Source: Cytophagaceae bacterium UBA7467 (GTDB lineage Bacteria > Bacteroidota > Bacteroidia > Cytophagales > Spirosomataceae). Taken from it: a stretch of 12,395 nucleotides of DNA. Shown here in pieces: positions 1 through 6,453 of this stretch (position 1 is its first letter; the number at the start of each line of letters is the position of its first letter). The notes below the pieces were generated by a model. The model was not told the origin of the DNA. It saw nothing but the letters and a program-made list of their open reading frames with translations, and did no database searches. Location of the stretch: assembly GCA_002479785.1 (NCBI GenBank), contig DLPD01000035.1:70637-83031 (forward strand), read 5' to 3'. A program made the position numbers and the translations under genes.

Positions 1-993
1 AGCAACTAATGGTCGTTGATAATCAATACCTGCAACTATAGGAGCCTGGTAATCTGTCCCAGCAATTAGCGGAGCTTGCACATCCAACCCAATTCGCAAC
101 CCTAAATTAGTACGTGCTGCTGCCGCAGAGGTGGCTCCTGTTCCACCCTTGTATAAGGATAAAACTCCACTAAGGGAATCTAATGCGAATGTAATGTTGG
201 ATGAGCCATCAAAAGCCACCCCATTAATCGTGCGTGCCGTTTCTAGAACCTTCGCTTTTGTTGCGAAGTTTGCCGAGAGCGCTTGTCTGGGGACCGTTTC
301 TTTAGGCACGAGCCCCTCCACATATTGCCTCACTGCCCTTACTGACGGGTATTTTTCACTGGAAGCAGAGTCTGAAAGAATCGAATTGGATTTATTGGCT
401 AGGGATTCTTTGGTGTTTAATTGGGCCAAAACCAAACCAGAAACCGGCTTGTCCACATCCGCCGTATTGTCCACATTCCCTAGCCCTAAATTCGAACGCG
501 CGGACACGGCTGAAGTAGCTCCAGTTCCTCCTGAAGTAATTGGCAAAATACCACTTAGCTTTCCCGCTTCCTCCGAAAAATGCGCATAAGGCAAGTAATT
601 TAGACCACGATTGCTGACCTCTGAATATTTGGCCCCTAAATCAAAACTCACCTGTGTCAACAATTTCTTCACCGGACCTCCCCAATTCAAACTAGCAAAA
701 GTCCCCGCAGCCCCGGTATTCTCCCCCGCCCCTATCTCTAAATTAATCAGCCCATATGCATCCGTCTTCGACTTATGCAACTCCTCAAACTGCAAAGTCG
801 TCCCCACATAAATCCCGAACTTCACCCAAATATCCTTGTTCAAATACAACTGCGGTTGAACTGCGCCTCCGGGAACCTGAATAGCCGCTTGATCGACGAT
901 CAGCGCCTGGTAATTTATCATCTTCAGAGGGGATTGCGCGTGCGCAGAATAGAAACAGCACAGCAAGGCTGTCAGAATGAAATAATTCTTCAT
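1..993 (-). CDS. Secreted tail-fibre-like repeat protein, 3' end outside window
   Basis: Open from an ATG at 993 through 331 codons to the left edge with no stop, so the C-terminus is missing. Residues 1-20 (MKNYFILTALLCCFYSAHAQ) form a signal peptide with an AHAQ cleavage region. Residues about 27-145 match the N-terminus of the 823-residue protein at 1181-3652 (shared blocks WVKF, QFEE, KTDAYGL, LPYA/SPYA), so the two genes are tandem paralogues. Residues 152-185 carry a GGTGATSAVSAR and LGLGNVDNT-type repeat. Residues 253-270 read TARTINGVAFDGSSNITF, a motif seen in phage tail fibres. A second GGTGATSA block lies at 283-298, and a 10-residue repeat built on GTDYQAPLIA begins at 302. Probably an exported, surface-associated fibrous or adhesin-like protein; ligand unknown. 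It is separated from the 823-residue gene by a terminator, so it probably has its own promoter. The start is supported by the signal peptide. Confidence 0.85.
   Translation of the reverse strand, partial: MKNYFILTALLCCFYSAHAQSPLKMINYQALIVDQAAIQVPGGAVQPQLYLNKDIWVKFGIYVGTTLQFEELHKSKTDAYGLINLEIGAGENTGAAGTFASLNWGGPVKKLLTQVSFDLGAKYSEVSNRGLNYLPYAHFSEEAGKLSGILPITSGGTGATSAVSARSNLGLGNVDNTADVDKPVSGLVLAQLNTKESLANKSNSILSDSASSEKYPSVRAVRQYVEGLVPKETVPRQALSANFATKAKVLETARTINGVAFDGSSNITFALDSLSGVLSLYKGGTGATSAAAARTNLGLRIGLDVQAPLIAGTDYQAPIVAGIDYQRPLVA
2..91 (-). repeat. 30-base in-frame repeat, three units
   Basis: Three consecutive 30-base units (2-31, 32-61, 62-91) each encode ten residues: variants of DYQRPLVAGI, DYQAPIVAGI/T and DVQAPLIAGT. 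They are degenerate at the DNA level but clear in the protein. The array runs toward the window edge and may continue beyond it. Similar short repeats occur in fibrous tail-fibre-like proteins. Confidence 0.7.
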
Positions 994-1024
994 AAGCAAT
1001 CTTTTAAACAGAACAGATTGCTTA
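994..1024. repeat. Perfect 8-bp inverted repeat abutting a start codon
   Basis: AAGCAATC at 994-1001 is the exact reverse complement of GATTGCTT at 1017-1024, with a 15-base loop. The near arm directly touches the ATG at 991-993 of the minus-strand secreted-protein gene. In the mRNA it would form a hairpin immediately before the start codon, where it could affect ribosome loading; it could also be an operator. Further upstream on the minus strand a TTTG (1079-1076) lies 23 bases before TATACTCG (1052-1045). This is only a weak resemblance to the Bacteroidota promoter consensus. Confidence 0.55.
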
Positions 1025-1132
1025 TTAGTGGTTAAGAAGCAATACGAGTATAAATTGAGGGTATTGTGTTGATAACAAAGGTACTAGGATTTTGCAGAGC
1101 GCAAAGGGGGAAGGGGGATATAGTTTAGAAAA

Positions 1133-1166
1133 AGACAAAAAATCCCCAGTTGTTAGCTGGGGATTT
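1133..1166 (-). terminator. Intrinsic terminator of the 823-residue secreted-protein gene
   Basis: A perfect 10-bp stem pairs AAATCCCCAG (1140-1149) with CTGGGGATTT (1157-1166) around a 7-base loop. On the minus strand it starts about 15 bases after the TAA at 1181-1183 and is followed by a T-rich run (TTTTTTGTCTTTTTC). This separates the 823-residue gene from the following paralogue. Confidence 0.88.
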
Positions 1167-1180
1167 ACATAACTCAATCT

Positions 1181-3652
1181 TTATTTGATATAATACCTTT
1201 TCTGACCGCTTGTGGTAATTACGTAAACATTAACCGCTGCACCAGGATTTATTGAAAATGAGGTTACCCCACCATTACCGCTACTACTTGTGTAAAATCT
1301 TGTACTTGTTAATACGTTAGACGTCCAAGTGAAATTACTGTAATTACAAATAGTTAAGGTAAATCCATCTGGTAAATCTTCAGGAAAATCAGGCATGCTT
1401 CCGTGTTGAGTGGCAATTATATATCCTGAATATTGATATAAGTTTGCTGCCGAAATAAATGGCCAATCATCATACGTTTTTGTGGTAATTGACTGCCATG
1501 TAGCTGTTCCATTAGCATTTGCAGTCAAAACTTGCCCAGGATTACCATTGGTATTGGGATATGTTACAGCACCAGCTGTAATCGTACCACTTGTTTTTAC
1601 ATTAGTCACTGAGCTATTCCCCAACTGAATGCTATTACTTGCTGAAACTTGAGCTCCATATCCAAGCGCAGAAGCATTACTTAGGGTCGATGAAGTCACA
1701 TCAGCATCTGTTCCAATTATGGTATTTTGTCCTCCAGAGGTAATCGTCTGACCTGATCTCTTTCCTACACCCACATTATTATTTCCGGTAACATTTATGA
1801 GCGATTGGTTACCAATAGAAGTGTTTTGGGCGCCCGTTAATAAATTTAACATCGATTCTGCCCCCACTGAGGTATTTCCAGAACCGGTAGTTAAGCTTGG
1901 CATATTTCTGTATCCAATACTTGTAATATTATCCCAGTATGTGCCATTGTAATTAGCTAATGCAAATGCCCCAACAGCTGTATTACGTTTACCATTTATA
2001 TTAGAGGCTCCCATAGCACCTGGTCCTATGGCAACACTTTCGTCATTATTCCCATTCCCTCGACCAATAGATAGTCCATTCACGTTAATATTCGAACTAA
2101 ATGTTTTAGAACCTGCTATCGTCTGGTTGGTGGTTAAATCCACAAAACCTCCTGATGCTGAAGTTACTTCCTTCGTCGTGGTATTGTAATATAACAGGTT
2201 TGCTGTCGCCGTTGTCGCTCTAATAGGGTTCACATAAAATCCCGCATTTGTAGGATTTAAACTAGCCCCTGTAGCATTCAAAGCAATACTATTAGCCACT
2301 TGAGCATTATTCCCCGCGAAGGCACCTATGGCAACCGCATTCTGGCCTTGACCATACTGCCCTGCAGCATAACCTAGTGCCACTGCTTGACTGGATTGAT
2401 TAGATTGAGCGGTGTTGCTACCAATAGCAATACCATTTGCCCCTTGATTGGCATATCCGGCTACATAACCTATCCCTATTGCACTTTGACCTTGACCCGA
2501 ATTACCTGCACCACCACCAATAGCAACGGTATTAGCATTCACTCCTTGGTTAGGAGTTCCTGCTTGTGAACCTATAGCTATGTTATTACTTAATAACCCT
2601 AAGGTGGACTGAATCCCGGTGATACTTGTTTGTCCAGTACCACCACTCGCAACAGGAATTACACCCGTAATTTTAGACCCAGCTACCGATGTGATTTTGG
2701 CATCGGTTACAGCACCATTGGCAATTTTTGCTGTTGTAATTGAATTATCAGCCACTCCTGCAGATGCCATTGCGACAGCTACAGCCGCATCTGTATAAGC
2801 AGTCGTGGCAATTTGTGTAGAGTTTGTTCTTGGACTAGCAGTGGGAGCTGTAGGGACGCCGTTAAAGACAGGAGATAAAAGAGGTGCTTTTTGGTCTAAA
2901 GCAACTTGTGTTGCAGTTGAAATAGGCTTAGTAAGATCAGAGGTATTATCTACAGACCCAAGTCCTACCATGGCTTTATCAATACCAGAAACCGTGCCTG
3001 TAAAAGAGGGAGAGGCAATAGGTGCCAAATTACTTAAATCAGTCACATTTGCTTTCAAAGCTAAAGCCGCATTCACATCCGCCACATTTGCCTTTAAATT
3101 CAACGCCGCTTGAGTAGCGCTAGAAATTGGTTTGTCTGCATCAGACGTATTATCCACGTTTCCTAAACCTAAATTAGCTCTAGCACCTACTGCCGTGGTG
3201 GCTCCGGTTCCTCCACCAGCAATGCCTAAGGTACTTCCTAATTTTCCAGCCGTTTCAGCGAAAAGGGCATAAGGAGAATAACTTAGTTTTTGGTCTGACA
3301 CTTTAGTGTAGGTGGCTCCATTATCAAAACTAACAAACACTTGTAATGACTTTTGTGTCGCATCCCAAGTGATGGCATTAAATGCAGTAGTGGCTACAGA
3401 ACCAATAGTTAAGTTCACTAAGCCATAAGCATCTGTTTTCGTTTGTTGCACTTCTTCGAATTGAATAGAGGAACCTGAAACGATGGCGAATTTAACCCAC
3501 ACATTTCCGTTTACTAATGGCTGGCCAGCGATGTCTTGCCCAGGCAATTCAATTTTTGTGGGATCTAAAATAACCGCTTGATAGGAAATTCCTTTTTGGG
3601 CATTCGCCACAACAGAAACAAACAATAGAAGAATGAAGACTAATTTTTTCAT
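1181..3652 (-). CDS. Large secreted repeat protein with tail-fibre-like and AIG head-type repeats
   Basis: The protein has 823 residues. A signal peptide spans 1-19 (MKKLVFILLLFVSVVANAQ). Residues 20-135 form a presumed β-domain shared with the paralogue at 1-993. Residues 145-270 hold GGTGATTAVGARANLGLGN and two NVDNTSD-type repeats (165-184, 233-252) plus SFTG/VFNG elements typical of tail fibres. Residues 306-330 have a TTAKIANGAVTDAKI segment. Two blocks of AIG/AVG repeats (about 357-460 and 538-680) resemble trimeric autotransporter head repeats. GQVLTANANGTATWQ (706-720) leads into a C-terminal domain of about 100 residues that I do not recognise. No membrane anchor, YadA-type barrel or peptidase S74 chaperone is evident. 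It probably acts as a long, possibly trimeric, surface fibre or adhesin. It lies 25 bases after the barrel-like gene and is probably co-transcribed with it. The start is supported by the signal peptide. Confidence 0.9.
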   Translation of the reverse strand: MKKLVFILLLFVSVVANAQKGISYQAVILDPTKIELPGQDIAGQPLVNGNVWVKFAIVSGSSIQFEEVQQTKTDAYGLVNLTIGSVATTAFNAITWDATQKSLQVFVSFDNGATYTKVSDQKLSYSPYALFAETAGKLGSTLGIAGGGTGATTAVGARANLGLGNVDNTSDADKPISSATQAALNLKANVADVNAALALKANVTDLSNLAPIASPSFTGTVSGIDKAMVGLGSVDNTSDLTKPISTATQVALDQKAPLLSPVFNGVPTAPTASPRTNSTQIATTAYTDAAVAVAMASAGVADNSITTAKIANGAVTDAKITSVAGSKITGVIPVASGGTGQTSITGIQSTLGLLSNNIAIGSQAGTPNQGVNANTVAIGGGAGNSGQGQSAIGIGYVAGYANQGANGIAIGSNTAQSNQSSQAVALGYAAGQYGQGQNAVAIGAFAGNNAQVANSIALNATGASLNPTNAGFYVNPIRATTATANLLYYNTTTKEVTSASGGFVDLTTNQTIAGSKTFSSNINVNGLSIGRGNGNNDESVAIGPGAMGASNINGKRNTAVGAFALANYNGTYWDNITSIGYRNMPSLTTGSGNTSVGAESMLNLLTGAQNTSIGNQSLINVTGNNNVGVGKRSGQTITSGGQNTIIGTDADVTSSTLSNASALGYGAQVSASNSIQLGNSSVTNVKTSGTITAGAVTYPNTNGNPGQVLTANANGTATWQSITTKTYDDWPFISAANLYQYSGYIIATQHGSMPDFPEDLPDGFTLTICNYSNFTWTSNVLTSTRFYTSSSGNGGVTSFSINPGAAVNVYVITTSGQKRYYIK
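1613..2080 (-). repeat. Coding AIG/AVG/SIG repeat block 2
   Basis: This encodes residues 525-680 of the 823-residue protein. Degenerate units of roughly 15-22 residues are centred on VAIGPGAMG, TAVGAFAL, TSIGYRNM, TSVGAESM, TSIGNQSL, VGVGKRSG, TIIGTDAD and SALGYGAQ. They resemble left-handed β-roll head repeats. The DNA copies are diverged. Confidence 0.75.
2258..2605 (-). repeat. Coding AIG repeat block 1
   Basis: This encodes residues 350-465 of the 823-residue protein. Units centred on IAIGSQAG, VAIGGGAG, SAIGIGYVAG, IAIGSNTA, VALGYAAG and VAIGAFAG are spaced about 14-20 residues apart, with intervening Q/G/N-rich loops such as YGQGQN. The form is the same as in block 2, from which it is separated by a short non-repeat linker (about 466-524). 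Confidence 0.78.
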
Positions 3653-3677
3653 GGTAATAAAACAGATATATAAGCGA

Positions 3678-4280
3678 TTATTTCGTGGCTATTTTAAGGC
3701 CAAAATTAAATGTGGAAGGAATGAAGTTTAGCGTAGAGGTGCCAAACGTATTCGTGTCTAAATGCTGAAAGCTAGTATAAACAGCGATTTGATCGTTCAC
3801 TTGTTTCGTAATAGACAAAGTAAATCCAACCGCTAATTTCAAGCCGCTGAATTGTTCATCTCCCGCGAGATCTACATAATGATTTTGAAGAAATTGAGTT
3901 CCATTAGTGAGCAATTGTGCAGCCGCAGATGCTTTGGCAGAAACAGTCAAACCATGAAGTCCGGTATAAGAGGGCCCAATTCCTCCCGTCAACCCCATAA
4001 AATCAGCTTGATAGGAGAAAGGGATATTTTGTACGTCACCTACGCTGTTGTATTGATTATAGACTAGACCCATATCGTAAACAAAGGCCTTTGATAATTT
4101 ATTTTCTCTCGACAAAGAGAGATGAAGGCCAGAACTCGACTTTAAAAAGTCAGGGTTATTACCAGACGAATTAGTGAAAACATAACGGGTAATGTTGTTG
4201 CCCACTTCGAAATTCCACGTTTGAGCACTGAGGGATGACGTAATAAACAAGGCAAAAAGGAGGGTAAAAATGGATTTCAT
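3678..4280 (-). CDS. Small exported protein, probable outer-membrane β-barrel
   Basis: The protein has 200 residues when started at the ATG at 4280. An in-frame ATG at 4379 would add 33 residues (MIQLGESKQANCPKN...) without signal-peptide character, while the internal start gives a standard signal peptide, MKSIFTLLFALFITSSLSAQ. The mature part alternates polar and hydrophobic/aromatic residues in short stretches (for example GLHLSLSR, FVYDMGLVYNQY, LKLAVGFTLSI, IAVYTSFQHL) and ends in FNFGLKIATK. That pattern fits an eight-to-ten-strand outer-membrane barrel of the kind common in Bacteroidota. No enzymatic motif is seen. It sits 103 bases after the AraC-type gene and 25 bases before the large repeat-protein gene. 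It may help anchor or export that protein, though this is inferred only from position. Confidence 0.72.
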   Translation of the reverse strand: MKSIFTLLFALFITSSLSAQTWNFEVGNNITRYVFTNSSGNNPDFLKSSSGLHLSLSRENKLSKAFVYDMGLVYNQYNSVGDVQNIPFSYQADFMGLTGGIGPSYTGLHGLTVSAKASAAAQLLTNGTQFLQNHYVDLAGDEQFSGLKLAVGFTLSITKQVNDQIAVYTSFQHLDTNTFGTSTLNFIPSTFNFGLKIATK

Positions 4281-4383
4281 GGAACTGTATTGAATCGTGA
4301 AGTTCAATATTAGTTCAATGGAGTCCGGAAATAAATTTTTAGGACAATTGGCTTGTTTCGATTCGCCCAATTGAATCAAATTG

Positions 4384-5544
4384 TCAGGAGAGCTTTTTCA
4401 AATAAGCTGAGGGAGATTCCCCCGTTTGTGTTTTAAAGGCTTGAATAAAATTAGAACGGGATTTATATCCACAGGCCTTCCCCACACTTTCTAAGGTATG
4501 GGTATTTGCCTCCCCTGCATTTAAAAGTTTTATCGCTTCCTCAATACGTAGCTGGTTTTTCCACTTTAAAAAGGTAATGCCTTTGTAATTATTAAAATAA
4601 TAGGTCAACACATGTTCTGGAGTGGATAGGTCTTTCACTAAATCCGACATCGAATACCCTGGAACTAAAAATTTCTGCTCGTTTACATAAGTTTGAATGA
4701 GCTTGTCAACCTGCTTTAACCGTTCATTAGATAACTCTGGGGTTTTCGCGATGGTGGCAATTTCCTCGTTTAATTTAATCACATCGCTTATCGATGTCCC
4801 CGATGAGAATTGGAGTCCATAGAGTATTCTAGGAAAGAAATAGATCGTTACGATCTGCACAGTCATGACTACAGTGGCCACCGTTCTACCCATACCATGT
4901 TCATTCATGAGTAACAAAAAATGATTTTGCCATAACGAATAAAAAGAAAAAACGAGGAGAGAAAAATTAAAAATCCCCCCTAAGGCCAGGCACGTAATCA
5001 ACCACCTTTTTAAAACGATGTTTTTTGCCAAAAGCCCTAATTTAATTGCCTTCAAAACAATTTGATAAGCAGAGAAAATATAAATAAGCGAGAAAATAGA
5101 CCTAGAGACAAAGTAGACTGGAAAAGAAATGAGCGGAAAATACACGAGGTAAATGGCTTTTGAATCTAGGTGGAGCTGGTGAGCAAAATTTAATTTATAA
5201 GCCCAACTTTGGATTCCGTAGGGAAGTACATTCATTAAGACGATAAAAAAAGGCAGGAAATGAATGTAATCCCATCCTCTAATTTGAACTTTGTTTGTCA
5301 GAACGGCCCTTACATAAAAATACAAGAAAGGAGTATTTAACAGATATACAGGGAAATAATGAATGGTAAAAATCGCTCGTAATGTCTCCGAATCAGAAAT
5401 GACAGAAGCCCAATGAGCTATGCCAAACAATGAATTCAAAAAGAAATGATAGGCCAAATAACGATTAGCCGGATTTACCTTGTCTGCAAAATTTAATAGA
5501 AGAATCGATCCCAAGAAACCAAGAAGACAAATCGCAGGAATCAC
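4384..5544 (-). CDS. AraC-family regulator with multi-pass membrane N-terminus
   Basis: The protein has 386 residues. The N-terminal part has about seven hydrophobic helices (roughly 3-19, 30-48, 61-80, 92-108, 131-160, 181-203, 220-240). A short cytoplasmic linker (250-290) follows, then an AraC/XylS DNA-binding domain (about 292-385). The second helix-turn-helix is clear: LESVGKACGYKSRSNFIQAF followed by TGESPSAYLKK. It is probably a membrane-bound regulator that senses an envelope signal. The start is GTG (5542-5544); an in-frame TAA lies two codons upstream (5548-5550), no ATG occurs before residue 104, and the first membrane helix begins at once, so GTG is the best start. It is followed on the same strand by the barrel-like and repeat-protein genes, which are plausible targets. 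Confidence 0.88.
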   Translation of the reverse strand: MIPAICLLGFLGSILLLNFADKVNPANRYLAYHFFLNSLFGIAHWASVISDSETLRAIFTIHYFPVYLLNTPFLYFYVRAVLTNKVQIRGWDYIHFLPFFIVLMNVLPYGIQSWAYKLNFAHQLHLDSKAIYLVYFPLISFPVYFVSRSIFSLIYIFSAYQIVLKAIKLGLLAKNIVLKRWLITCLALGGIFNFSLLVFSFYSLWQNHFLLLMNEHGMGRTVATVVMTVQIVTIYFFPRILYGLQFSSGTSISDVIKLNEEIATIAKTPELSNERLKQVDKLIQTYVNEQKFLVPGYSMSDLVKDLSTPEHVLTYYFNNYKGITFLKWKNQLRIEEAIKLLNAGEANTHTLESVGKACGYKSRSNFIQAFKTQTGESPSAYLKKLS

Positions 5545-5629
5545 GTTTTAATCAATTAGAACAAATACTTAATGGTAAGTTAACTAAAATTTTAATTTCT
5601 GCTATCCGGCTATTGTCTGCTATGCCTTG

Positions 5630-5661
5630 AAAACAGAAAAGCCTTCCCGAAGGAAGGCTTT
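5630..5661 (-). terminator. Terminator after the tRNA pair, UUCG tetraloop
   Basis: The 7-bp stem GCCTTCC (5641-5647) / GGAAGGC (5652-5658) encloses a loop that reads UUCG on the minus strand, closed by C-G, an especially stable tetraloop. It is extended by A-T pairs and followed by TTTTCTGTTTT. It lies about 18 bases after the 3' end of tRNA-Leu. Between it and the AraC gene (5545-5629) there is AT-rich sequence with no convincing promoter. Confidence 0.88.
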
Positions 5662-5678
5662 GTCAGACGCTTGAATTG

Positions 5679-5764
5679 TACTTGGGATGGGAATCGAACC
5701 CACACGAGCGTTACGGCTCACGGGATTTTAAGTCCCGCGTGTCTACCAGTTCCACCACCCAAGC
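5679..5764 (-). tRNA. tRNA-Leu (anticodon UAA)
   Basis: The 86-base cloverleaf is complete. The acceptor stem is GCTTGGG with CCCAAGT (first pair G-U). The D-arm has GGTAGAC. The anticodon stem CGGGA/TCCCG carries loop CTTAAAA with anticodon TAA. A long variable arm (GAGCC...GGCTC) identifies a class II tRNA. The T-arm is GTGGG-TTCGATT-CCCAT and the discriminator is A. The 3' CCA is not encoded. It decodes UUA and UUG leucine codons. Confidence 0.96.
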
Positions 5765-5778
5765 GTCCTAGTAAAACT

Positions 5779-5800
5779 AAAAGCACCGATGGTGCTTTTT
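5779..5800 (-). terminator. Hairpin between the two tRNAs
   Basis: A 9-bp stem AAAAGCACC (5779-5787) / GGTGCTTTT (5791-5799) has a 3-base loop. On the minus strand it follows tRNA-Gly and is followed by TTTTAGTTTTAC, which resembles a terminator. It could partly terminate before tRNA-Leu or guide processing of the shared precursor. No promoter for tRNA-Leu is obvious in the 43-base spacer (only TAGTTTTA, one base short of the −7 consensus, without a −33 TTG). Confidence 0.6.
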
Positions 5801-5807
5801 CGTTTAG

Positions 5808-5880
5808 AGCGAAAGACGGGGTTCGAACCCGCGACCTCGACCTTGGCAAGGTCGCGCTCTACCAGCTGAGCTACTTTCGC
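5808..5880 (-). tRNA. tRNA-Gly (anticodon GCC)
   Basis: The 73-base cloverleaf is complete. The acceptor stem is GCGAAAG/CTTTCGC, the D-arm GCTCAGCTGGTAGAGC, and the anticodon stem CGACC/GGTCG with loop TTGCCAA and anticodon GCC. The T-arm is GCGGG-TTCGAAC-CCCGT. The discriminator is U, as usual for glycine. The 3' CCA is not encoded. It decodes GGC and GGU and is the first gene of the two-tRNA unit. Confidence 0.97.
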
Positions 5881-5892
5881 GTTTTGTGGATG

Positions 5893-5923
5893 CAAAAATA
5901 AGCCCTCCTATTGAATTATGCAA
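5893..5923 (-). promoter_or_regulatory. Bacteroidota-type promoter for the tRNA pair
   Basis: Read on the minus strand, TTG (5923-5921) is followed after exactly 20 bases by TATTTTTG (5900-5893), a full match to the Bacteroidota housekeeping −7 element TAnnTTTG with its −33 TTG. The expected start of transcription, around 5886-5888, lies a few bases before the mature tRNA-Gly 5' end at 5880. Confidence 0.85.
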
Positions 5924-5978
5924 GTAGAAATAAAATTTTAGTGAAAATATTCTCTAAATTTATGCTTTCGAAAAAAAT

Positions 5979-6449
5979 ATGAGCATCAATAAACTCGACC
6001 AAACAGATCACAAATTACTCGAGATTCTTCAACAAAATGCGAAGATCACAAATGCCCAATTATCTAAGGAAATTGGTCTATCTCCTGCGCCTACTTTGGA
6101 ACGCGTAAAAAAATTAGAGACGCTGGGAATTATCCAAAGCTATCACGCTCAGGTGGATAGGGAAAAAGTGGGCCTAGGGGTGAGCACGTTTGTGACAGTG
6201 ACTTTGACAGGCCACAAAAAGCAAGTGACCGAATCATTCGTGAAACAAATCAACCAAATTCCAGAGGTAATCGAGTGTCACCACGTAACAGGTTCTGGCG
6301 ATTTTATGTTGAAAATTATTTCGAAAGATATTTCGACCTATCAGAAATTAATGCTCGAAAAAATCAATGAAATTGAAGAAGTGGCTGCCACATCGACAAT
6401 GGTGATCTTGTCTTCATTCAAAGAAAGTAAGGTATTACCTATTCCTTGA
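5979..6449 (+). CDS. Lrp/AsnC-family transcriptional regulator
   Basis: The protein has 156 residues, the usual length for the family. The N-terminal winged helix-turn-helix covers about 5-64 (LDQTDHKLLEILQQNAKITN, then QLSKEIGLSPAPTLERVKKL). The C-terminal ligand-binding RAM domain covers about 70-150 and holds the VTGSGDFMLKI signature (103-113) of the effector/oligomerisation fold. It is a cytoplasmic DNA-binding protein that probably responds to an amino acid; the specific effector cannot be read from the sequence. It diverges from the tRNA pair (98-base gap), and TAAATTTA about 20 bases before the ATG is a weak −7 candidate. It converges on tgt, with only 4 bases between the two stop codons and no terminator in the gap. 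This is the only plus-strand protein gene in the window. Confidence 0.93.
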   Translation: MSINKLDQTDHKLLEILQQNAKITNAQLSKEIGLSPAPTLERVKKLETLGIIQSYHAQVDREKVGLGVSTFVTVTLTGHKKQVTESFVKQINQIPEVIECHHVTGSGDFMLKIISKDISTYQKLMLEKINEIEEVAATSTMVILSSFKESKVLPIP

Positions 6450-6453
6450 TCGA

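Noticed and set aside
131..1035. Plus-strand open frames at 131-589, 611-811 and 775-1035
   Set aside because: They lie opposite the minus-strand secreted-protein gene, which has a signal peptide, repeats and a clear paralogue. The plus-strand translations have no recognisable features.
1181..1300. Type IX secretion sorting domain at the C-terminus of the 823-residue protein
   Set aside because: The ending VNVYVITTSGQKRYYIK is only superficially similar, and the earlier conserved parts of such domains were not found. I did not call it.
1..3652. Prophage, because of the tail-fibre-like motifs
   Set aside because: Both proteins have Sec signal peptides, and no capsid, tail, integrase or lysis gene is nearby. 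These repeats also occur in bacterial surface proteins.
4281..4379. Upstream ATG at 4379 as the start of the barrel-like protein
   Set aside because: It would put 33 polar or mixed residues before an obvious signal peptide. The ATG at 4280 is the better start.
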